Program-made: the position numbers and the translations under genes | Notes under the pieces: model-generated | Database searches by the model: none | The model's input: only the letters and a program-made list of their open reading frames with translations | What the model was told of the DNA's origin: nothing | Source: Peptococcaceae bacterium BRH_c23 | GTDB taxonomy: Bacteria; Bacillota_B; Desulfitobacteriia; Desulfitobacteriales; Desulfitobacteriaceae | Direction: 5' to 3' | DNA: 13,970 nucleotides | Assembly: GCA_000961805.1 (NCBI GenBank) | Contig: LADV01000040.1 | Span: forward strand, 1 to 13,970 | Shown here: piece after piece, positions 1 through 5,289 of the stretch | Layout: the number at the start of each line of letters is the position of its first letter | Numbering within the stretch: the stretch's first letter is position 1

Positions 1-69
1 GTTGATGCACTGCAATTTCTGGTTGAAAAGATCAAAAGCGAATGTGTTACCGAAATTGAACAAAAATAG
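1..69 (+). CDS. 3' end of an unrecognised reading frame, cut by the window start
   Basis: An open frame runs from the first base to a TAG at 67-69 and would encode the last 22 residues of a protein (ending KSECVTEIEQK). It is too short to assign to a family. It overlaps, in another frame, the start of an ATPase remnant at 60-218, so it may be the end of a gene fused to debris, or the same decayed ATPase gene before a frameshift. Low confidence that it is a real coding end. Confidence 0.25.
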   Translation, partial: VDALQFLVEKIKSECVTEIEQK

Positions 70-218
70 TATCAACACATTCGCCATTTCTGCTTGCCCT
101 GCGTGGAGCAAAAATCTATTCTCTTGAAGAGAATCCAGTTGATGTGAAGCAGTGGGCAAAGCTGGAAAACGTGCGAACATATTATGAATTTTTCAAAAGA
201 TATGAAAATGAGTTCTAA
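60..218 (+). pseudogene. C-terminal remnant of an AAA/RecF-like ATPase (COG3910-type)
   Basis: About 52 codons are readable up to a TAA at 216-218. They contain STHSPFLLALRGAKIY, then an ENPVDVKQW segment and a closing LENVRTYYEFF stretch. THSP after a hydrophobic strand is the switch-histidine (H-loop) region of ABC/RecF-like ATPases, and the rest matches my memory of the C-terminus of predicted ATPases of the COG3910 type. No Walker A, signature or Walker B lies in this frame within the window, because a TGA at 57-59 interrupts it just upstream. I therefore call it a truncated remnant. If the gene continues upstream of the window in another frame, a frameshift near 60 is the alternative. 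Confidence 0.6.
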
Positions 219-361
219 GCCAAATCGCTGTGCTTGAGCAGCAGGATCAGATGCTTAAATACCGCGAGATTGAAAAACTGCGTAAACTTTTTGAAAAGCA
301 GGAGAAAGTATCAGAAAATCGCAAGATTTTGTTGAGTAAAATCTTGCGATTAAGGTTATAA
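212..361 (+). other. Possible coding remnant, charged helix, unrecognised
   Basis: An open stretch of 49 codons ends with TAA at 359-361 and has no good start. Its translation is rich in E, K, Q and L (for example LEQQDQMLKYREIEKLRKLF), as expected of a coiled-coil or helical tail. It follows the ATPase remnant in a different frame, and its last third runs through a perfect hairpin at 317-351, so that part is probably not protein-coding. I do not recognise a family. Confidence 0.2.
317..351. repeat. Perfect 14-bp inverted repeat (hairpin)
   Basis: AATCGCAAGATTTT (317-330) and AAAATCTTGCGATT (338-351) are exact reverse complements around the 7-base loop GTTGAGT. No T-run follows on either strand outside the stem, so it is not a canonical intrinsic terminator, although it may still end transcription of the debris upstream. 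It could also mark the edge of a former mobile element. Confidence 0.8.
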
Positions 362-692
362 CAACATATTCTATCAAGAGATTGATATTGAATCAAGAGT
401 ACACCTCTGGTAGGTATTGCCCAACGGTGTGGAATGTTCTGATGCCAAGTGCGTGGAAGACTAGGTCTTTTTTTTTGCTTTTTGCCAATATCCTGGAAGG
501 GAATAAACAAATCACGCGGAAATATTAAAGGATAACTCGAATAATAAAGATTAGTGTCTAAAATGAAAGGTAAATTTGACAATATACCAAGGATCAAACA
601 CAAAGAGAAATGTGACAAGGCATGTGGAGACGGTGGTAAGGTTGGAACGGGCAAGGGTATTTCGCTAAAAAATTAAAAGGATGATTAAGATT
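362..692. other. Intergenic stretch without a supported gene
   Basis: No frame on either strand gives a recognisable protein. A small hairpin AAGAC-TAG-GTCTT near 448-460 is followed by a run of T residues and could be a weak rightward terminator. A TTGACA at 576-581 has no matching -10 at the usual spacing, so I do not call a promoter. An AAAAGG ribosome binding site at 675-680 serves the next gene. Confidence 0.5.
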
Positions 693-1328
693 ATGATTAG
701 AGAGATAGCTTACAATGATGTAAAAGACAGCCTCAAAACCGGGGATCTGTTTTTATTCCATGGTGTTCAAACGACAAGTAAGCTGATCGAATTGATTGAA
801 TGGTCATACTGGTCACACGTTGGTATGGTTGTTTTACCCAAGGACATCGGCATAACGGTTGAAGAACCTCTTTTTTGGGAGTCGACAGCCTCCGGTGACG
901 GCCTGACGGATTACCTGACAGGCAAGCCCAAAGAAAACGGCCCCATGCTCGTATCACTGCAGGATCGTATCCAGGTGGATATAAATCAACATTACGATAC
1001 GCATTTTCTGGTGAAATATTTAAATCCTTCGTTGAAGCAACGGGAGCTGGAACAGCTTAAGGATTTCATAGACAAAGTTCATGATCGTGGATTTCCAACG
1101 GCTGAAAATGCCTTGAAATACTACATAGAAGGCAGGTCTTTTAATAAACCAGCGCCCGATAGGGAAGTGTTTTGCAGTGAATTAACGGCAGAGACCTTCA
1201 TGGCGATGGGATTCATCTCTACAGAATACGTACCAAACGGGTATTGCCCGGATGACTTTAACAAAGGCGACAATATGCCCTCCCTGCAGCCTTTTCACTT
1301 TATTGACGGGGCCAGATTGAATAAGTAG
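693..1328 (+). CDS. Circularly permuted papain-fold enzyme, YiiX/YaeF-like
   Basis: A 211-residue protein of the permuted papain-fold superfamily (NlpC/P60-related, YiiX type), whose members act as cysteine amidases or peptidases on cell-wall or lipid-linked substrates. The start fits: GDLFLFHG, then a catalytic-type histidine in WSHVGMVV (His42), a third polar residue in LFWESTA (Glu63), and the nucleophile cysteine late in the chain in VFCSELTA (Cys161). The order His-Glu-Cys is the permuted order. There is no signal peptide or membrane segment. An upstream in-frame ATG at 681 touches the AAAAGG ribosome binding site, whereas the ATG at 693 lies 12 bases beyond it, so 693 is more likely. 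It lies 8 bases upstream of a diguanylate cyclase gene and is probably co-transcribed with it. The natural substrate cannot be told from sequence. Confidence 0.85.
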   Translation: MIREIAYNDVKDSLKTGDLFLFHGVQTTSKLIELIEWSYWSHVGMVVLPKDIGITVEEPLFWESTASGDGLTDYLTGKPKENGPMLVSLQDRIQVDINQHYDTHFLVKYLNPSLKQRELEQLKDFIDKVHDRGFPTAENALKYYIEGRSFNKPAPDREVFCSELTAETFMAMGFISTEYVPNGYCPDDFNKGDNMPSLQPFHFIDGARLNK

Positions 1329-1336
1329 AGGATATT

Positions 1337-3172
1337 ATGAGAAAGAAAATCGCTCCGATATTTGCAATTATTGCGCTAATTATCCTTTTATCAGCTACAT
1401 TATTTTTAAATAAACCAACTGTCGCGCAACCACCAAAACCAATCAACGGTCTTCTAAATTTAAGCAACTGGTCATTTGAGAACCATGGAATTGTAAGCTT
1501 AGAAGGTGCGTGGTCATTCTACTTCAATCGGTTTCTGATTCATGAAGACTTTGAGCAGGGCATTGACGTTATGCCAACACCTATTGAAATACCCAACACC
1601 AAAGAGAGCATGGCGCGCTTTAAGCCCTTTGCGGGAAACAAATTCTACGGTACGATGAGGCTCGTTATAAAACTGCCTGAGGGTACGAGGACCTATGGAC
1701 TACGGACAGATATCATACTGACATCCTTTAAACTCTACATTGACGGCAATCTACACGGTGAAGTGGGAAAAGTCGGAACGAGCCGGGAGAATAGCGTTCC
1801 TTACTACAATATACTCGCCACCTACTTTAACCCGGAAAGTCATGAAGTGGAGCTAATTTATCATACATCAGATTTTATAGCGGAAGATTGTACCATCGTG
1901 GCGCCTAAAATCGGATTAGCCTCCCAGATTTCCCGAGAAGTACAGTTGGGTTTAGGCAGGGATTTGTTCCTTTTTGGTATGCTGCTCATTATGGGAATCT
2001 ATCATTTTGGTCTGTATATTATGAGGACAAAGGATCGTGCACCGCTTTATTTCGGGTTTTTTTGCCTCTTGTTTGCACTCCGTATGTTATTGGTAGGAGA
2101 ACGCTTCTTACCAAGTCATTTGAATCTCAGTTTTTTTGTTTACGGACGAATGGCTTATCTATCTGTGTTTATCGGTTTTGCAGCTTTGTGTGGATTCTTA
2201 TACTATGCTTTGGATGGCCTATTCGCCAAATGGTTTGTCAAGATCAGCATCGCTCTGGGATCATTGTTTGGTTTTCTCATCCTATTGATTCCCTATAGTT
2301 CAGCGGACAGGCTATTGATGATTTATGCTGTCTTTGCATTTATATTATTGGGCTATGCAATGATTCGCTTGGTGATTGGCGTATGGAAAGGAGTTCCTTT
2401 TGCAAATATCGTATTGCTGGGTTTCGCTTTTTTAGGGATAACATTGATCAATGATTTTATTTATCAAATCACACTTGCCAATACACCTTCACTCATTCCG
2501 TTCGGTGTTTCAGTCTTTACCTTTACCCAGGCCTATACCTTGTCTGCCAGATTTTCCAATGCTTTTACAAGAGCTGAGCAGCTCTCTGTAGAGAATAAAG
2601 CTATTTTGTCAGAGCTTAAGCTTATGAACAGTAATCTTGAATCCCTGGTTAAGGAACGGACTTCCGATTTACAGAAGGCTCTGGAGGAAATGGAAGTCAT
2701 GTCTAAAACGGATTATCTGACAAAATTGCCCAACAGACGGTTGGTGTTTGCCAAAATTAAGGAACTTATTGAGCAGAAAAAGGGCTTTTACATTGGCTTA
2801 GCTGATATTGATCATTTTAAAGAGATTAATGATCAGTTCGGGCATGTTAAAGGTGACGAAATCCTTGTGCTTTTATCAGAAATATTAAGGGCAGCTATTG
2901 GCGGCTGTGGTTTTGTTGGCCGGTGGGGCGGCGAGGAATTCTTAATAGTACTGGAGACGGAGCAATTGGATACGATTCATGGCAAGGCCAATGAGATACG
3001 CAGGGCAGTAGCGGAATACTGTCACGCAGACATCGGCAAGAGCGTTACGATTACCCTTGGATTATGTCAATACCGGGAAAACACCTCCTTGGACATACTA
3101 ATAGCCAGCGCAGATGAGGCTCTTTATCGGGGCAAATTAGCTGGAAGAAACCAGTGTATGATTTCCGCGTAA
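1337..3172 (+). CDS. 7TMR-DISM membrane diguanylate cyclase (GGDEF)
   Basis: A 611-residue sensor predicted to make cyclic di-GMP from two GTP at the membrane. Domain order: N-terminal signal/anchor helix (about 6-25), an extracellular beta-rich domain (about 40-195) of the 7TMR-DISM extracellular type, seven hydrophobic helices (about 208-405), a short coiled coil (about 412-455) and a GGDEF domain (about 458-611). The catalytic features are present: SKTDYLTKLPNRR opening the domain, the ADIDHFKEIND metal/nucleotide segment (Asp490) and the signature GGEEF at 531-535. The usual inhibitory I-site RxxD just before the signature is absent: residues 521-525 read IGGCG. Product feedback through that site is therefore not expected. 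A ribosome binding site (GAGGA) lies in the 8-base gap after the papain-fold gene, so the two form an operon. There is no EAL domain. The extracellular ligand is unknown; DISM domains are thought to bind small molecules. Confidence 0.93.
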   Translation: MRKKIAPIFAIIALIILLSATLFLNKPTVAQPPKPINGLLNLSNWSFENHGIVSLEGAWSFYFNRFLIHEDFEQGIDVMPTPIEIPNTKESMARFKPFAGNKFYGTMRLVIKLPEGTRTYGLRTDIILTSFKLYIDGNLHGEVGKVGTSRENSVPYYNILATYFNPESHEVELIYHTSDFIAEDCTIVAPKIGLASQISREVQLGLGRDLFLFGMLLIMGIYHFGLYIMRTKDRAPLYFGFFCLLFALRMLLVGERFLPSHLNLSFFVYGRMAYLSVFIGFAALCGFLYYALDGLFAKWFVKISIALGSLFGFLILLIPYSSADRLLMIYAVFAFILLGYAMIRLVIGVWKGVPFANIVLLGFAFLGITLINDFIYQITLANTPSLIPFGVSVFTFTQAYTLSARFSNAFTRAEQLSVENKAILSELKLMNSNLESLVKERTSDLQKALEEMEVMSKTDYLTKLPNRRLVFAKIKELIEQKKGFYIGLADIDHFKEINDQFGHVKGDEILVLLSEILRAAIGGCGFVGRWGGEEFLIVLETEQLDTIHGKANEIRRAVAEYCHADIGKSVTITLGLCQYRENTSLDILIASADEALYRGKLAGRNQCMISA

Positions 3173-3173
3173 G

Positions 3174-3314
3174 GCTATTATCACAATATCAAATGGTTGG
3201 AATATAGACATCGCCAAGGGGCCACCAGGTTCAAGCGGAGATAACATTGATCAGATGAGTCTTTTTGATGTAGTGACGTCTACGCGCCCTAATTGTCTTT
3301 ACGGTATTTATTAA
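3174..3314 (+). pseudogene. Possible gene 3' remnant ending near a clamp-binding-like QMSLF motif
   Basis: An open stretch follows directly after the cyclase stop and ends with TAA at 3312-3314. It translates with ISNGWNIDIAKGPPGSSGDN followed by IDQMSLFDVV. QMSLF fits the QL[SD]LF consensus that tethers polymerases and repair proteins to the DNA sliding clamp, and such motifs sit near the C-termini of Y-family polymerases, among others. There is no start codon with a ribosome binding site and no upstream body of the gene, so this would be a relic. It overlaps the last bases of the leftward repressor gene tail to tail. A chance open frame is a real alternative. Confidence 0.25.
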
Positions 3315-3855
3315 GAATAAATTCTTTGAATTCTTCAAGGGATTTTCTCGCTTCCTCTGGCAGATCCTCCATTGGGTCGTCTGAACGGTGGGCGGCTGAA
3401 GTACTGTAACCTTGTTGGCTTTCAAGTAAATAAGGTCTTGGGTCAGTGATTCGTCCGAGAAGAAAGTCAACAGAACAACTCAGACTTTCTGCCAAAACTT
3501 TCAAAGTAGAGGGGTCGGGATATTTTTCGCCTGTTTCAAATTGTGATACGTCGGTTGGAGATATGTTAAGATTTTCGGCTAATTGTTTTAGTGAGATACC
3601 ATTTAGTTCACGAATCATCTTTAGCCTGCTTGGAAAATTACATTCTTCAATTACAGAATGTTCTGTCCGTCCTAATAAGAAATCAGTAGAGACTTTAAAA
3701 TAATCCGCAATTCTTTGTAGAGTATCATAATCAGGTTTACGCCTATCTACTTCATACTGTGCATACGTACTTCGGGACATACAAAGTATTTTTGCTAGTT
3801 CCTCTTGTGTGAGTTCGAGCTTGTTTCTTAGATATAGTAGCCTTTTCCCTAACAT
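3289..3855 (-). CDS. Tandem-HTH XRE-family repressor
   Basis: A 188-residue DNA-binding protein with two Cro/CI-type helix-turn-helix domains. The first (about 3-62) contains LTQEELAKILCMSRSTYAQY and ends in VSTDFLLGR. The second (about 75-135) contains ISLKQLAENLNISPTDVSQF and ends in CSVDFLLGR, so the two look like a duplication. The tail (136-188) finishes in an acidic/basic helix (LPEEARKSLEEFKEFI) and has no LexA/CI-type serine protease domain, so RecA-driven self-cleavage is not expected. I chose the start at 3855 because AGGAGG sits 10 bases upstream; an ATG at 3864 is too close to it, and an ATG at 3903 would lie inside the operator and upstream of the promoter -10. The gene diverges from a small Cro-like gene across four operator copies, so autoregulation is likely. 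Confidence 0.9.
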   Translation of the reverse strand: MLGKRLLYLRNKLELTQEELAKILCMSRSTYAQYEVDRRKPDYDTLQRIADYFKVSTDFLLGRTEHSVIEECNFPSRLKMIRELNGISLKQLAENLNISPTDVSQFETGEKYPDPSTLKVLAESLSCSVDFLLGRITDPRPYLLESQQGYSTSAAHRSDDPMEDLPEEARKSLEEFKEFILNKYRKDN

Positions 3856-3880
3856 TACAAACATACCTCCTCTCCTATCT

Positions 3881-3909
3881 AGTATAGTCGCAATAAGCGA
3901 CATTTAAAA
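3881..3909 (-). promoter_or_regulatory. Leftward promoter of the repressor gene, operator in its spacer
   Basis: On the minus strand a TATACT -10 box lies at 3886-3881. The 17-base spacer upstream contains operator copy 1 (3887-3901), and a poor -35 (TTTTAA) lies at 3909-3904. The layout mirrors the rightward promoter, where another operator copy fills the spacer. The weak -35 suggests modest expression of the repressor, possibly adjusted by its own binding. Confidence 0.55.
3887..3901. promoter_or_regulatory. Operator copy 1: GTCGC-AATAA-GCGAC
   Basis: A perfect inverted repeat with 5-base arms and a 5-base centre, placed between the -10 and -35 of the leftward promoter. Occupation would block the repressor's own promoter. 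It shares its arms with the copies centred at 3950 and 3986. Confidence 0.75.
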
Positions 3910-3914
3910 TAAGT

Positions 3915-3929
3915 GTTGCGAATCTCAAC
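3915..3929. promoter_or_regulatory. Operator copy 2: GTTGC-GAATC-TCAAC (imperfect)
   Basis: A degenerate copy of the 15-base operator with the same 5-5-5 layout, and a GTTGC arm like the one read on the minus strand of copy 4. Its centre (3922) lies 28 bases from each of the centres of copies 1 and 3. One arm position departs from symmetry, so it is probably a weaker site. Confidence 0.55.
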
Positions 3930-3936
3930 AAAATCA

Positions 3937-3965
3937 TTGACAGTCGCGAATTGCGACTGTATTAT
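3937..3965 (+). promoter_or_regulatory. Rightward promoter of the Cro-like gene
   Basis: A consensus -35 TTGACA (3937-3942), exactly 17 bases of spacer and a TATTAT -10 (3960-3965). The spacer is almost wholly the operator GTCGC-GAATT-GCGAC. This is a strong housekeeping-sigma promoter that should be shut when the repressor is bound. It transcribes the 66-residue HTH gene at 4013. Confidence 0.85.
3941..3959. promoter_or_regulatory. Operator copy 3: CAGTCGC-GAATT-GCGACTG
   Basis: The best copy: 7-base perfect arms around GAATT, inside the spacer of the rightward promoter. It is the most symmetric of the four sites and therefore probably the one with the highest affinity (inference). Confidence 0.82.
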
Positions 3966-3978
3966 TAAGATAAATTAA

Positions 3979-3993
3979 GTCGCGTTACGCAAC
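3979..3993. promoter_or_regulatory. Operator copy 4: GTCGC-GTTAC-GCAAC
   Basis: The fourth 5-5-5 dyad, with one arm mismatch, centred 36 bases right of copy 3. It lies downstream of the rightward -10, in the early transcribed region just before the ribosome binding site of the Cro-like gene. It could act as a roadblock or reinforce repression. Confidence 0.65.
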
Positions 3994-4012
3994 GAGATAA
4001 AGGGGGGGAATT

Positions 4013-4213
4013 GTGGCTGAATTTGGCAAGACGAGGCTGTGGCTAATAAAATATCGGGGGGATTTAACACAGCAACAAGTTGCAAATAAAGCAGGAATAA
4101 GTAGATCATATTATGCAGAAATAGAGTCAGGCAACAAAAATCCTGGTGTTAAAACCGCTAAAAGACTTAGCAGCGTTTTAATGTTTGATTGGACTATTTT
4201 TTATAAATCATGA
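4013..4213 (+). CDS. Small Cro-like XRE-family HTH protein
   Basis: A 66-residue single-domain helix-turn-helix protein. TQQQVANKAGISRSYYAEIE (about residues 19-38) is the HTH core, followed by the usual NPGVKTAKRLSSVL helix. It has no other domain. The start is GTG at 4013, preceded by the G-rich ribosome binding site AGGGGGGG, and it is driven by the consensus promoter at 3937-3965. It diverges from the tandem-HTH repressor, so it resembles the Cro or antirepressor partner of a phage or integrative-element switch. Its own binding site may be the same set of operators. The family call is secure; the role is inferred from position. Confidence 0.88.
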   Translation: MAEFGKTRLWLIKYRGDLTQQQVANKAGISRSYYAEIESGNKNPGVKTAKRLSSVLMFDWTIFYKS

Positions 4214-4241
4214 GAATTATGTTTCAAAGTGAAGGTTCTCA
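4211..4241 (+). promoter_or_regulatory. Hairpin at the stop codon of the Cro-like gene
   Basis: TGAGAA (4211-4216, including the TGA stop) pairs with TTCTCA (4236-4241), and an inner TTCA/TGAA pair adds to the stem. No T-run follows. It may stabilise the mRNA 3' end ahead of the terminator at 4264. Confidence 0.4.
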
Positions 4242-4263
4242 TCAATCATAAGACATAATATAG

Positions 4264-4294
4264 AGTCCTCGGTATTGCCGGGGACTTGATTTTT
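4264..4294 (+). terminator. Intrinsic terminator after the Cro-like gene
   Basis: AGTCCTCGG (4264-4272) pairs with CCGGGGACT (4278-4286), with one T-G wobble, around TATTG; five T residues follow at 4290-4294. It separates the Cro-like gene from the Spo0E-like gene, and read-through would be needed to express both from the rightward promoter. A second, weaker dyad (TTTTGGG/CCCAAAA) follows before the Spo0E ribosome binding site. Confidence 0.75.
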
Positions 4295-4335
4295 GGGCGC
4301 ACTAATCCCCAAAATAAAAATTAACGGAGGATAGT

Positions 4336-4509
4336 ATGTCTGAGATCAACGAATTAATAAAGCGAATTGAAGAATTACGCCTGAACGTGATTAAGACAAA
4401 AGAGGGAAGAGCTTATACGGATCCGGTAGTTGTAGCTGCAAGTCAAGAGTTGGATGATGTTTTAGACAGGTATCAAGAGATGCTAATGAGAAAAGCGGAG
4501 AAGGGTTAG
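4336..4509 (+). CDS. Spo0E-family aspartyl-phosphate phosphatase
   Basis: A 57-residue protein of the Spo0E family, small two-helix phosphatases that remove phosphate from the sporulation master regulator Spo0A~P and so delay entry into sporulation. The family signature SQELDDVLDRY is present at about residues 36-46, preceded by the usual amphipathic helix (INELIKRIEELRLNVIK). Length is normal for the short members. CGGAGG lies 5 bases before ATG 4336, an excellent site. It sits just downstream of a phage-like repressor/Cro pair and its terminator, which suggests cargo of that element or a host gene linked to it. It has no clear promoter of its own. Confidence 0.92.
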   Translation: MSEINELIKRIEELRLNVIKTKEGRAYTDPVVVAASQELDDVLDRYQEMLMRKAEKG

Positions 4510-4562
4510 GATAGGATTGCGGTTATCTTTCGTGCTACAAACCCGCGTGGCATTCGGAGAAT

Positions 4563-4596
4563 AAAAAAGATGAGAGGCAAAGAACGGCCTCTCATC
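4563..4596 (-). terminator. Intrinsic terminator of the leftward 90-residue gene
   Basis: GATGAGAGGC (4569-4578) and GCCTCTCATC (4587-4596) form a perfect 10-bp stem with an 8-base loop. On the minus strand it is followed by six T residues (A-run 4563-4568 on the plus strand). No T-run follows on the plus strand, so it works leftward. The same terminator recurs at 11035-11066. Confidence 0.85.
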
Positions 4597-4703
4597 ATGT
4601 CGTACATGATACTGTTTGCAAATACGATCGTTGTATTATCTCAAGGCTAAGACGTTTAATACAGGACGTCTTTTGTCATAATTACATGTTAACTGCCTTA
4701 GTG
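4563..4703 (-). repeat. Dispersed repeat copy 1: gene 3' end, 3' UTR and terminator
   Basis: Three blocks recur in the same order and orientation at 11035-11152: the terminator stem; a 35-base block (4605-4639) matching 11082-11116 at 34 of 35 positions; and a 21-base block (4683-4703) matching 11132-11152 at 20 of 21, which covers the last codons and stop of the leftward gene. Between the last two blocks copy 1 has extra sequence with its own dyad (GACGT...ACGTC). Confidence 0.85.
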
Positions 4704-4954
4704 TAGGGTGAGTTCATGGATGCCCTGCAAATAATATGGTTGACTACTTTGACAACGGTGGCTGGTGAACAGGTTAGTTTGACAACTCGAAATTCTCTAG
4801 AAGTTTCACCGTATAATACTTTTAGAATATCTAGGACCCTTCCTTTAGTGGCTAAGAACTTAGTCTCATTGCTAGCACCACGTAGTTCTGGTACCCAAAG
4901 TTGCTCAAGTTCATGGGATAACTGTAATAGTTCTGTACGAAAACGCAAATACAT
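4682..4954 (-). CDS. Unrecognised 90-residue protein
   Basis: I do not recognise this family. The start at 4954 is set by AGGAGG five bases upstream; a longer frame to 4984 has no ribosome binding site. The protein begins MYLRFRTELLQLSHELEQLW, is mixed alpha/beta in character, has no membrane segment, and carries two cysteines in its second half. It has its own promoter (5034-5006) and a strong terminator (4596-4563), so it is a complete transcription unit. Its last codons and 3' UTR are duplicated 6.4 kb away, where the rest of the gene is missing. An overlapping rightward frame lacks a comparable ribosome binding site and is treated as a shadow. Confidence 0.65.
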   Translation of the reverse strand: MYLRFRTELLQLSHELEQLWVPELRGASNETKFLATKGRVLDILKVLYGETSREFRVVKLTCSPATVVKVVNHIICRASMNSPYTKAVNM

Positions 4955-5005
4955 AAGAACCTCCTTAGATTTTGTATAATTCATTTTATTGAAAAAGTTT
5001 GATCC

Positions 5006-5034
5006 AAATTATCCACTTGTAAAGTGTTTGTAAA
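5006..5034 (-). promoter_or_regulatory. Promoter of the leftward 90-residue gene
   Basis: On the minus strand TTTACA (5034-5029) is followed, after 17 bases, by TAATTT (5011-5006). That puts the transcript start near 4999 and gives a leader of about 45 bases before the AGGAGG. The -10 box is imperfect. Confidence 0.5.
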
Positions 5035-5149
5035 AAAATAATACACACTTTGCTATTATATGTAGGAAGCTTTTTTATGTGTTAGAAAAAAAGCCATCAA
5101 TCAGTAAAACGGAAAGCATTACCATATTCCTTCTTTTGCACAATTAGCA

Positions 5150-5158
5150 TGATATAAT
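5150..5158 (+). promoter_or_regulatory. Extended -10 promoter of an orphan short transcript
   Basis: TGATATAAT (5150-5158) is a perfect TATAAT with the TGn extension. No good -35 lies at 16-18 bases, which is typical of extended -10 promoters. Transcription would start near 5165 and meet the terminator at 5249-5289, giving an RNA of roughly 120 bases. Confidence 0.55.
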
Positions 5159-5177
5159 GGGACAGGGGGAAATGTCA

Positions 5178-5216
5178 ATGCAAATTCTCAAATATTTGAG
5201 TGATAATAATTGGTAG
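5178..5216 (+). CDS. Candidate 12-residue peptide, MQILKYLSDNNW
   Basis: A tiny reading frame (ATG 5178, TAG 5214-5216) with AGGGGG eight bases upstream, between an extended -10 promoter and an intrinsic terminator. An in-frame ATG at 5172 would add two residues but touches the ribosome binding site. A perfect 14-base palindrome CTCAAATATTTGAG (5187-5200) lies within it and could fold over the coding region. It could be a leader or signalling peptide, or simply part of a small RNA. No family is known to me. Confidence 0.35.
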   Translation: MQILKYLSDNNW

Positions 5217-5248
5217 CAAATTTCTTTTAGCATCTGCTGACATGAGTA

Positions 5249-5289
5249 GAGTCCTTCAAGTTCAACGTTTGAGCTGAAGGGCTCTTTTT
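5249..5289 (+). terminator. Intrinsic terminator of the orphan short transcript
   Basis: GAGTCCTTCA (5249-5258) pairs with TGAAGGGCTC (5275-5284), with one T-G wobble; further pairing toward the loop (CAA...TTG) extends the stem. T5 follows at 5285-5289. It ends the unit that begins at 5150 and isolates it from the purine operon downstream. Confidence 0.8.

Noticed and set aside
576..604. TTGACA as a promoter for the papain-fold gene
   Set aside because: No acceptable -10 box at 16-18 bases; the hexamer alone is not enough.
247..654. Leftward 135-residue open frame in the left intergenic region
   Set aside because: No ribosome binding site or recognisable motif. It runs back through the perfect hairpin and low-complexity sequence and looks like a chance frame.
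4716..4979. Rightward 87-residue open frame opposite the 90-residue gene
   Set aside because: The leftward frame has a well-spaced AGGAGG, a promoter and a matched terminator; the rightward one has none of these.
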